Shown: one piece after another, positions 1-5,500 of the stretch
How the letters are laid out: each line of letters opens with the position of its first letter
Position numbering within the stretch: position 1 is the first letter of the stretch
Assembly: GCA_020347085.1 (NCBI GenBank)
Contig: CP070769.1
Coordinates: 1,373,770-1,383,703, forward strand
DNA from: Desulfobacterales bacterium
Lineage (GTDB): Bacteria; Desulfobacterota; Desulfobacteria; Desulfobacterales; C00003060
DNA: 9,934 bases
Reading direction: 5' to 3'
The notes under the pieces: model-generated
Seen by the model: the letters and a program-made list of their open reading frames with translations, nothing else
Told to the model about the DNA's origin: nothing
The model's database searches: none
Made by a program: the position numbers and the translations under genes

Positions 1-23
1 GAATCAATAAGGATGCCATTCAT

Positions 24-43
24 CCCCGCCCCAAGGGGCGGGA
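24..43. repeat. GC-rich palindrome, CCCGCCCC-AA-GGGGCGGG
   Basis: Two perfect 8-bp arms (25-32 and 35-42) surround an AA loop. The left flank ATTCATCCCC (18-27) is repeated exactly at 295-304, at the edge of the second palindrome of the element inserted downstream. The right flanks are also alike (GGGACATTC here, GGGGAATTC there). This marks it as a relative of that palindrome family rather than a chance hairpin. It sits in an open frame and would be translated as part of HPRPKGRD. A transcription terminator is less likely because no T-run follows on either strand. Confidence 0.55.
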
Positions 44-217
44 CATTCTGGCATGTTTTCGTAAAGAGGCTGCGAGAAAAGCGACTGAAAGAGAAATTGG
101 CAAGAAAATGACTGATGACATGGTAGACATCAAGGATGCAAGTCAAGAAGTACTGGGCGCCTTGGTTGACCATTACACCGAGAAATATGAGCAACTGTTC
201 GATTCCGTAAATGAACT

Positions 218-334
218 CTCCCCGCAGCAAGCTGCGGGGTATCACGTCGGCTTCACTGCGTTGCGCCGATAGTAGGGAAAAGATCAAATCCTATATTCAT
301 CCCCCCTGCAAGCAGCGGGGAATTCAAATTTAAA
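218..334. mobile_element. REP/MITE-like palindrome-pair element (about 117 bp)
   Basis: The element has two palindromes of the same architecture, 9-bp arms around AA. The left one is perfect, CCCCGCAGC/GCTGCGGGG (220-239). The right one, CCCCCCTGC/GCAGCGGGG (301-320), has one mismatch. About 60 bp of non-coding sequence lies between them, with a weak TCGGC/GCCGA pairing at 247-270. The element is bounded by GAACT on both sides (213-217 and 335-339), which fits a 5-bp target duplication, and the host frame is continuous when it is removed. It encodes no protein, so movement would need a transposase elsewhere. REP elements are mobilised by Y1-type (IS200/IS605-related) transposases, but those usually leave no target duplication, so the mechanism is open. 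The exact ends are uncertain by several bases because the right palindrome stops 14 bp before the right GAACT. Confidence 0.55.
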
Positions 335-494
335 GAACTAGGGCAAGTCATTACGGCTAACGATAGGTTGGCTTACCTCTTCATCGGGGAAAAGTTTGCA
401 GCAATTTACAAAGAAGCTATACAGGTCATGACGCAAGGCCCCGGCTGTGACTTTGATCCAGACGAGTTTCGTGGTCCGTCAGTCAAAAGGTAAA

Positions 495-663
495 GTGAAA
501 TCACAACCACGTCATTATCACAGCAAGGAACTCGCGAGGATCTGGGGAGATATATCGCCCTAAGTTCTGGTCGTCCTCAGTCGTCCTCAGATGGTTTCAT
601 GAAAAAACCAAGAGTCAGAAGGCCCAGACCTATCGCCACAAATATGACCACGTGAATAAGTGA
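495..663 (+). pseudogene. Possible frameshifted small gene relic
   Basis: A GTG at 495, two bases after the preceding stop, opens a frame (VKSQPRHYHSKELARIWGDISP) that ends at TAA 561-563. The neighbouring +1 frame then reads FWSSSVVLRWFHEKTKSQKAQTY and on to a TGA at 661-663. Treating T561 as an extra base fuses the two into about 55 residues. The composition (basic and aromatic, HEKTKSQK...HKYDH) looks coding-like, but I recognise no family and there is no strong RBS. It may be a decayed companion of the upstream broken gene, or chance. Confidence is low. Confidence 0.25.
571..590. repeat. Perfect 10-bp tandem duplication (TCGTCCTCAG x2)
   Basis: The decamer TCGTCCTCAG occurs twice head to tail with no mismatch, inside the putative relic frame. 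Ten is not a multiple of three, so a recent duplication would shift any reading frame here. That fits a region no longer under coding selection. Confidence 0.8.
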
Positions 664-1191
664 CATTGGCAACACCTCCATTTGTAATTTGGTGGCTAAC
701 AAACATGAGATCTTGCAAAACTCATGCCGTCCAAGGGGCGACAGGAAAAGGGGATCTTAGGAGAGGACGCCACATCAATCAAGGGTTAGGTTTTAGTCTT
801 GCTCCCAAGGTAAAGCAAAACGCACGCAGACAGGATTGCGGTGAGAGTGCTCACGCCAATACTACTTTTGAACTTTTGAGAAAAGGCTTTGGAGCATGCG
901 AGGCAAAATTCAACTCCCATTTGTCGTGACCTCTTGTGCAATTTATGACACAGTGTGGTTGAAACAACAACACGAAAATCGTATGGCACACTTTGATAAT
1001 GCAGGGGGCATCAAATCACTATAACCTTGGCTTCCTTGACCGCACGGTCAGGTTTGCAAAGGAGAAAATAACTCCTTCTAATTTATTGAAGCTCCCTGCA
1101 GCAAGCTGTTATGAAACGGGCGCTGTCGCAGTTCAAGGTTGGGTTTTTTGTTTTGCTTTGCGATGAAGAATGCTGACTTGTGGGAAATACT
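664..1191. other. Stretch without a convincing gene; small inverted repeats only
   Basis: Short frames exist on both strands (longest about 89 codons) but none has a good RBS, recognisable motif or coding-like residue pattern. A minus-strand frame ending at 786 has a hydrophobic C-terminal stretch (VSTLTAILSACVLLYLG) that could be a membrane segment, but nothing else supports it. Structured spots are a perfect TGACCG-CA-CGGTCA palindrome (1037-1050), AAGGAG/CTTCTT-like pairing written as AAGGAG...CTCCTT (1059-1077), and a worn relative of the window's palindrome family (1086-1107). This looks like decaying accessory DNA downstream of the tRNA gene. Confidence 0.5.
1086..1107 (+). repeat. Degenerate copy of the dispersed palindrome family
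   Basis: TTGAAGCTCCCTGCAGC (1086-1102) matches 6938-6954 at 16 of 17 positions and continues with AAGCTG, as in the intact palindrome at 220-239 (GCAGCAAGCTGC). The right arm has decayed to GCTGTTATG, so only the inner 4 bp pair. It is probably an old REP-like copy. Confidence 0.45.
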
Positions 1192-1209
1192 GTGGGAAAT
1201 GCTTCCCAC
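1192..1209. repeat. Perfect hairpin GTGGGAA-ATGC-TTCCCAC
   Basis: Seven-base arms (1192-1198 and 1203-1209) flank a 4-nt loop. The left arm is part of a direct repeat, TGTGGGAAAT, seen partly at 1180-1188 and again at 1191-1200. It lies just beyond the candidate tRNA terminator, where it could add a second stop signal on the minus strand, though no T-run follows it there. Confidence 0.4.
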
Positions 1210-1245
1210 TAAAATAAAAGGGATTAGCTGTAGTTCGCTAACTCC
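1210..1245 (-). terminator. Candidate Rho-independent terminator of tRNA-Glu
   Basis: Read on the minus strand, GGAGTTAGC (1245-1237) and GCTAATCC (1228-1221) form an 8-bp stem with one bulged G. CTTTTATTTTA follows down to 1210. It begins 12 nt after the tRNA 3' end. The U-tract is interrupted by A residues, so strength is uncertain. Confidence 0.5.
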
Positions 1246-1257
1246 TTGTTTTTATTG

Positions 1258-1333
1258 TGGTAGTCCCAACGGGAATCGAACCCGTGTCTCTGGCGTGAGA
1301 GGCCAGTATCCTAGACCGCTAGACGATGGGACC
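1258..1333 (-). tRNA. tRNA-Glu (anticodon CTC)
   Basis: Read on the minus strand, the full cloverleaf is present. The 7-bp acceptor stem is GGTCCCA/TGGGACT with one G-U pair. The anticodon stem CTGGC/GCCAG encloses the loop CTCTCAC, giving anticodon CTC, which decodes GAG (Glu). The T-arm is ACGGG-TTCGATT-CCCGT. The discriminator base is A, and the 3' CCA is genomically encoded (1260-1258). It is 76 nt long, as expected. It has its own candidate promoter about 60 bp upstream and a terminator just downstream, so it appears to be a single-tRNA transcription unit. The DNA beyond its 3' end is accessory-looking, and tRNA 3' ends are common integration sites, but no second copy of the 3' end (an att duplication) is seen in this window. 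Confidence 0.95.
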
Positions 1334-1338
1334 ACAAA

Positions 1339-1353
1339 GCGCGCCTGGCGCGC
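1339..1353. repeat. GC-only hairpin in the tRNA leader (GCGCGCC-T-GGCGCGC)
   Basis: A 15-bp perfect palindrome has 7-bp arms of pure G/C around a single T, ending 5 bp before the mature tRNA 5' end. In the transcript it would form a very stable stem in the leader, perhaps next to the RNase P cleavage site. There is no T-run, so a terminator is unlikely. Confidence 0.6.
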
Positions 1354-1395
1354 GGTATTGGAGTACCGAAGCGTTGGAATATTCGGCTTAAAGAT

Positions 1396-1425
1396 ACAAT
1401 ACTGAATGACCTCTCGGCTTGTCAA
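1396..1425 (-). promoter_or_regulatory. Sigma70-type promoter for tRNA-Glu
   Basis: On the minus strand a perfect -35 TTGACA (1425-1420) is followed after 18 bp by TATTGT (1401-1396), which matches TATAAT at 4 of 6. The predicted start is near 1389, leaving a leader of about 55 nt before the tRNA. It lies between the pgk stop codon and the tRNA, so the tRNA need not depend on read-through from the upstream genes. Confidence 0.55.
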
Positions 1426-1505
1426 TCCATTTTATGATGGGGTGCTGTAGCGCTCTCCCAGAGTCCATCTTTGAGCTGTGGGCTTCAGCGACGATAAAGG
1501 GCGCC

Positions 1506-2822
1506 CTACCCTTTGGGCCAGTTCTTCTTGTTCTGGGTCAGTGCTTGAACCGGCTTCATGCCATACGGGTCATTTTCTTCGATGGCCTTCAAGACCGATC
1601 CTCCACCTGTAAAGAAATAATAGAGGGCGTCATCCAGCACGGAAAGGTAAAGACCAGGACACAGGCTCTTAAACTCCTGGAGGGTGTCACCACCGCCGTA
1701 AAACTTCCAGGCATTCTGGTTCTTGTCAATCGTCCGGTCAAGGGCCTCAGAGCCGTCCGTAAAGTGCGGCGTGTAACCCATGACCGCATTGACAAAAATG
1801 GTTTTGGCCGAAGCAATCACATCGGCCACTTTTTTGTCAGAAAAAGACTTGGAATCAATATCCAAGATGTAACCGTAAGACTTCCCGCGTGCAAGGTCTT
1901 TTACTGATATGGTTCTGTATCCGCCTCGAATTTTCTTGCCCAGCGCGTCTGACTCGACAATGTAGGGCAGCTCCACAATCTTTTTGGCCTTCTTATCCTG
2001 GGAAACCAGTTTCTTGGCGGCCTTTATGTCATCATCTGAAACGCCAGCAATCCGAATGTTATACTTAGCACAAAGATAGGTATTGTAGATCACGCCGCCC
2101 AGGATTAGATGATCCACTCTTCTGTAAAGTTCGTTAAGCGGGCCTATTTTGGTGTCATATTTGGCACCCGCTACCACAGCTGTGAAAGGCCGTTCGGGCC
2201 GGAGGACCTGATCCAGATGGTTAATCTCTTCCTGCATGAGAAAACCCGCATAGGATGGCAGATAATTGGTAATGTCATACGTGGATGCATGAGGCTGCCA
2301 CGAGCCAAAAGCGTCATTGACAAAGACGTCTGCAAGGCCAGCCAACTGACGGGTAAACGACTCCCTGACCTCCCCGGCCGGCTCTTCTCCTTCAAACCAC
2401 CGGGTGTTTGGTAGATAAATACCGCCGATTTTATGCTGCCTGAGATCCTTGATCGCCAGATTAATAGACGTGTCAATCCCGTGAATCCCGCGTTTATTTT
2501 CAGCGCGAAAGGCGGGCACGTGAATTTTGGAGTGGAGTTTCCGTTCCAGGTACGCAGCAATCGGTTCTACCGACGTGGAAGCATCACTGGTTATCTCACC
2601 AGTCTTTTTGTCCCGAGGCCTTCCAATGTGAGTCATGAGTATAATCCGACCGCCCCGCTCCACAATGTTATAAAGTGTGCCGATCGTCCGGTCAATTCGG
2701 TAAGGGTCGCGGATAATTCCACCTTTCACCACATTGTGATCGACACGAACCAATACCACCTTGCCAGCCAAGTCTGCATCCTGAATCAAAGGGAGCGAAT
2801 TCTTGTCTGCCTTCTTCTTCAT
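1506..2822 (-). CDS. pgk: Divergent phosphoglycerate kinase homologue
   Basis: PGK converts 1,3-bisphosphoglycerate plus ADP to 3-phosphoglycerate plus ATP (glycolysis/gluconeogenesis, cytoplasm). With the ATG at 2822 the protein has 438 residues, longer than the usual bacterial length of about 390-400. Family landmarks are VLVRVDHNV (23-31), THIGRP (64-69), NTRWFEGEE (139-147), VNDAFG (168-173), AGAKYDTKIG (219-228, both lysines kept), GGGDT (376-380) and TGGG (405-408). Several key spots differ. AHRAHAS is replaced by SWQPHAS, one residue shorter and without the 3-PGA-binding arginine. WNGPxGVFE is VNAVMGYTP, which loses the usual glutamate. RVDFN is RVDHN. Two upstream in-frame ATGs (2843 and 2837) exist, but 2822 has the best RBS (AAAGG, 7-8 nt away). 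The gene is last in the minus-strand cluster. Family membership is clear. Whether it is the housekeeping enzyme or a specialised paralogue is not. Confidence 0.85.
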   Translation of the reverse strand: MKKKADKNSLPLIQDADLAGKVVLVRVDHNVVKGGIIRDPYRIDRTIGTLYNIVERGGRIILMTHIGRPRDKKTGEITSDASTSVEPIAAYLERKLHSKIHVPAFRAENKRGIHGIDTSINLAIKDLRQHKIGGIYLPNTRWFEGEEPAGEVRESFTRQLAGLADVFVNDAFGSWQPHASTYDITNYLPSYAGFLMQEEINHLDQVLRPERPFTAVVAGAKYDTKIGPLNELYRRVDHLILGGVIYNTYLCAKYNIRIAGVSDDDIKAAKKLVSQDKKAKKIVELPYIVESDALGKKIRGGYRTISVKDLARGKSYGYILDIDSKSFSDKKVADVIASAKTIFVNAVMGYTPHFTDGSEALDRTIDKNQNAWKFYGGGDTLQEFKSLCPGLYLSVLDDALYYFFTGGGSVLKAIEENDPYGMKPVQALTQNKKNWPKG

Positions 2823-2873
2823 GTTTTGACCTTTCATTACCATTGTCTCTGTTTTGCCGGCCGGAAAGTTGCC

Positions 2874-3080
2874 TCAGTCTGTTCCCCTTTTTGTCATCTG
2901 CATGATCTGGTAGCTTATGAAATAGACGATCCCTCCAACTGGCGGCATGAACACCACAAATGCTCCCCAAAGCACCTTCTTTCTCGTGGAGCTGAAATCG
3001 CGCGTGGCTATGTTCACAATCGACCACACCGTGGGGATAAAAAGAATCAAACAGATGAGAACAAATGAGGGAAAACTCAT
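2874..3080 (-). CDS. Small PLDc_N-type membrane protein
   Basis: This 68-residue protein has two predicted membrane segments. One is near residues 4-26 (SFVLICLILFIPTVWSIVNI). The other is near 34-58 (KKVLWGAFVVFMPPVGGIVY) and is preceded by a basic loop (TRDFSSTRKK). The pattern W-x-I-V-N-I..R...S..K..LW..FV...P.VGGI.Y fits the short PLDc_N (cardiolipin synthase N-terminal-like) family, which lacks the phospholipase D catalytic domain. Its molecular role is unknown. A GGGG (3092-3089) lies 8 nt before the ATG. It sits 58 bp after the lytic transglycosylase and 51 bp before pgk, so it is probably co-transcribed with them. Confidence 0.75.
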   Translation of the reverse strand: MSFPSFVLICLILFIPTVWSIVNIATRDFSSTRKKVLWGAFVVFMPPVGGIVYFISYQIMQMTKRGTD

Positions 3081-3138
3081 ATCTTATGCCCCAAGCTGGT
3101 CATAGCCTTCACCCGTGTACTCCGGAGTTTCTCGGATT

Positions 3139-4023
3139 TCACTGCTGGTGAGTCTTGGAAAGGCGGTTGGCCACTTTCAAGATCGCATCGGCGTAATAGG
3201 TGCTCTGATTATAGCGAAGCAGAACCTGCAGGGCCTCGTTCCTGTTCCTGCTCAGCCCCGGTTTCCATCCATGCTGATTCAGGTAATTTGCGATGCTCTC
3301 AATAGCATCTTCATGATCAAAAAGGTTGATCTGGCCATCCTGGTTTCCGTCCCTGGCAAACTGCAGCACACTCGAAGGTATGAACTGCGCAATCCCCAAC
3401 GCTCCGGCAAAAGAGCCGCGCATAGACAAGGGATCGAGTTCTTGGGCCTTCGTATATTCTAGATAGGCCTTTAGCTCACTATACGCCCAGGCCGATTTCC
3501 GTGCAGCCCACGCGTCAAATTGCTTTTTTGATACGTCTGCCTTGTCTTTTAGATAGGCCTCCCAGAAACTGCCCCGGCTATCCTTATCACCAAGTGCCGC
3601 TAAGGTTGACAGGGTATTGAATACCAAGCGCTTTCCGATGAAAGTCCCGAGTCTTGTTTCCACCAGAATAATGGCGGTAACAATCTCTCCCTCCACGCCA
3701 TACACGCTCTGGGACCGCTCTAAGGCCTTCTGGTGTCGACCAAGATAGTCTTTCGCCTTGTCGAGAGAAGACCGGGTCAAGAACTGGTCGTAGTTTAAAG
3801 CCGCTTCGCGATGCAAAAAGTAGGTGGAAATGCTCTGTCGTTCAAAGGCCACCTCGGGCTTTGAATACAGTGACCGAATGAGGGGCCTGTCAAATCCGTC
3901 TCGAATCAGGCGTGTCTTAAGGGCAGCAAAAGGATCGGGGCCCTTTAATGGTTCGCCACTGACACCGTCGGCGCAACCGACCAGCCAGACAAAGCCAAAA
4001 ACCGTTATTGCCAGGAACCGCAT
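3139..4023 (-). CDS. MltB-like membrane-bound lytic murein transglycosylase (lipoprotein)
   Basis: The product cleaves peptidoglycan glycan strands non-hydrolytically, forming 1,6-anhydroMurNAc ends in the periplasm. With the ATG at 4023 (294 residues) it begins with a lipoprotein signal, a hydrophobic run followed by LVGC (lipobox Cys17). Ala at the next position suggests outer-membrane sorting. The SLT_2/MltB landmarks are in order: YGVEGEIVTAIILVETRLG with the catalytic Glu122, GSFAGALGIAQFIPSS (203-218), a calcium-loop-like DGNQDGQINLFD (225-236), ANYLNQHGW (245-253) and YNQSTYY (271-277). The frame continues upstream to 4122, but those residues would place 33 amino acids before the signal peptide and overlap the kinase gene, so 4023 is preferred although its RBS is weak. 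The gap to the kinase stop is 16 bp, implying translational coupling or one transcript. E. coli MltB is longer at its N-terminus, so subfamily placement is tentative. Confidence 0.9.
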   Translation of the reverse strand: MRFLAITVFGFVWLVGCADGVSGEPLKGPDPFAALKTRLIRDGFDRPLIRSLYSKPEVAFERQSISTYFLHREAALNYDQFLTRSSLDKAKDYLGRHQKALERSQSVYGVEGEIVTAIILVETRLGTFIGKRLVFNTLSTLAALGDKDSRGSFWEAYLKDKADVSKKQFDAWAARKSAWAYSELKAYLEYTKAQELDPLSMRGSFAGALGIAQFIPSSVLQFARDGNQDGQINLFDHEDAIESIANYLNQHGWKPGLSRNRNEALQVLLRYNQSTYYADAILKVANRLSKTHQQ

Positions 4024-4039
4024 GGCGGCCCGGCCAAAA

Positions 4040-5398
4040 CTAGACCGGAACAAAGAAGTAGAATTCGTTTCCAAGTTCGTCTCCATTGTAACCAACAACC
4101 CCACCATGTACTTCAACCACATTCTTCACAAAATGGAGGCCGTGGCCTCTGCCTTCCACTGTCTCGCTTTTTGCCTCCCGAAAACCCTCTTCGAAAATAT
4201 GGGCTACATCTTCGGCGCGGAGAGGCGGCCCAGAAGTAAAAACGTTGAAGCGCACACCGTGATGTCCTTGTCCAAAGAAGTTCTCGATGAGCGACGTCTT
4301 GCAATGAACCTTCTTGATCCTCTTTCCGGAAGCATCCACAACCGATTCAACGTACTTTGCAGCATTTGAAAAGAGATTGGCAACCACCTGAGCCATAAGT
4401 CCTTTGTCCACTCTAATTTCTAGGTCTTCGGTCACCTTTTGTTCATCAATGATATAGTTAACGTTAATACCTATTTGCGTAAATCGATCCCTATACCGTT
4501 CCAGTTGGGGCAAAACAATGTCCTTCCACAAATAACAGGGGGTCTTTTTCAGGATGTATTCGCCAAACAAGAAGTGGTCCGGACGAAATAAGCTCTCTAA
4601 GAAAAGGCTCGTGTGCTTGTAATGTCGCTCTATTTTCTCCTGATGGTTGAACATGGCTCTGTTGATCACGATCATCCTTTCCATGGTTTCACTAATCTTG
4701 GCATACAGGCTCTGGTCCTGAGATTTGAGCGCATCAAGGACACTGTCAAGCTCACTCTCTATCTCCTTGTTTATGTTCAGATACTCCCTGATCTTCTTGA
4801 AGTAGTGCCTATAATGGATGTTAGGTGTAATCACGTTATGCTCTATGTCTGCTACCAAGTTGTTGATAAACTTAAGGTGCTGGATGTTTTGTTCGGCGAG
4901 GAATTTGTTATACAGATTGTATCCTATGCGGTTGGCATACTTTTGCATGAAGAAAAGCTGATCCTCCGTGAGTTGATCAGCTTGGGCCACCTCAAAGATG
5001 CCGATCACGTCTCGTGACCCATGCAAAAGAATATGGCTGGCAGGTGTTTTCTTGCCGTGGATCGGCACCACATAGACTTGGCCGTGTCGATATGGGGCAT
5101 CTGCGATTTTGATATAGTCCGGGACATTACTCTCTGCGCGGCTGGCGTCAGGGTGGCTGCTTGCAGCCCATTCTATGGTGTCGCCCCGAGGAGGCACCAC
5201 ATAGAGATTGCACTGCAGTCCAAAATAAACGCGGGGAACGGTAACGCTTACCAAGTATAGATTTTCGAGACCATCATACTCTTGGGCCAGGTCAAAAAAA
5301 GTGTTTAATGAGGCCATTTCAAGCTTTTCAAAGCCATAAGTGGCATAATCTTCCCTTTTCTCTCCAACCCGTTTAAGGATTGCTGCAAACACATCCAT
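4040..5398 (-). CDS. Sensor histidine kinase, cytoplasmic, GAF-like sensory region
   Basis: This 452-residue protein has no membrane segment. Residues 1-165 are an alpha/beta region resembling GAF-type sensor domains (inference, ligand unknown). Residues 165-265 are helical and contain the candidate phosphoacceptor His187 in EHNVITPN, with proline at H+5 as in the HisKA H-box. The ATP-binding domain follows: the N-box MAQVVANLFSNAAKYV (335-350), a G1-like VFTSGPPL (386-393) where the usual Asp/Asn is Thr, IFEEGF (401-406), and a G2-like GRGHGLHFVKNVVEVHGG (416-433). It would autophosphorylate and pass phosphate to a response regulator, but none is encoded in the window, so it is an orphan kinase here. 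GGGGT lies 9 nt before the ATG. It follows the sugar dehydrogenase gene by 102 bp and precedes the transglycosylase by 16 bp, so a role in envelope control is possible but unproven. Confidence 0.85.
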   Translation of the reverse strand: MDVFAAILKRVGEKREDYATYGFEKLEMASLNTFFDLAQEYDGLENLYLVSVTVPRVYFGLQCNLYVVPPRGDTIEWAASSHPDASRAESNVPDYIKIADAPYRHGQVYVVPIHGKKTPASHILLHGSRDVIGIFEVAQADQLTEDQLFFMQKYANRIGYNLYNKFLAEQNIQHLKFINNLVADIEHNVITPNIHYRHYFKKIREYLNINKEIESELDSVLDALKSQDQSLYAKISETMERMIVINRAMFNHQEKIERHYKHTSLFLESLFRPDHFLFGEYILKKTPCYLWKDIVLPQLERYRDRFTQIGINVNYIIDEQKVTEDLEIRVDKGLMAQVVANLFSNAAKYVESVVDASGKRIKKVHCKTSLIENFFGQGHHGVRFNVFTSGPPLRAEDVAHIFEEGFREAKSETVEGRGHGLHFVKNVVEVHGGVVGYNGDELGNEFYFFVPV

Positions 5399-5500
5399 GG
5401 ATTACGTACCCCAGGTTAACAGTGCAATCCCCTCAATACGTGCCGTGTGACCAACGGCCCGAGGACCAGCCCCATACAAATGGTACGCAAAAGTGGGAAT

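Larger units (their letters stand above)
3..493 (+). pseudogene. Unidentified gene fragment, interrupted by a palindrome-pair insertion
   Basis: The frame is open from the left edge to a TAG at 270-272. It has a coding-like, charged helical character (for example KEAARKATEREIGKKM and DHYTEKYEQLFDSVNEL). A second frame, offset by two, carries matching helical sequence from 335 (ELGQVITANDRLAYLFIGEKF) to a TAA at 491-493. Both frames read GAA CT at a repeated GAACT (213-217 and 335-339). Deleting one repeat copy plus the DNA between (122 bases) joins them in frame as ...FDSVNELGQVITAND... I do not recognise the family. The true start lies outside the window, or is the in-frame ATG at 108. The left 50 bases contain another palindrome (24-43), so the first codons may also come from an inserted element. 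The product is probably non-functional, since the interrupted frame ends in about 19 foreign residues. A start of a separate second gene inside the element cannot be ruled out, but no good RBS or start is seen. Confidence 0.55.

Noticed and set aside
24..320. CRISPR-like array
   Set aside because: The repeats are palindromes in differing orientation and sequence, with no regular spacers and no cas genes.
786..989. Minus-strand 67-codon frame with a hydrophobic tail
   Set aside because: The possible membrane segment alone is not enough. There is no RBS or recognisable family, and a plus-strand frame of similar quality overlaps it.
1139..1405. Plus-strand frame of 88 codons
   Set aside because: It runs across the antisense of the complete tRNA-Glu gene and has no coding features of its own.
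1497..1515. AAAGGG...CCCTTT pairing at the pgk stop codon as a terminator
   Set aside because: The stem is short, overlaps the stop codon and has no T-run after it, so termination of the minus-strand cluster remains unassigned.
2433..3068. Long plus-strand frame (211 codons) opposite pgk and the small membrane protein
   Set aside because: It is a shadow of two well-supported minus-strand genes, with no RBS, motif or plausible fold.
5442..5458. GCCGT/ACGGC hairpin between the sugar dehydrogenase and the kinase gene
   Set aside because: It has only five base pairs and no T-run, so it is not a credible terminator. The two genes may still be co-transcribed.
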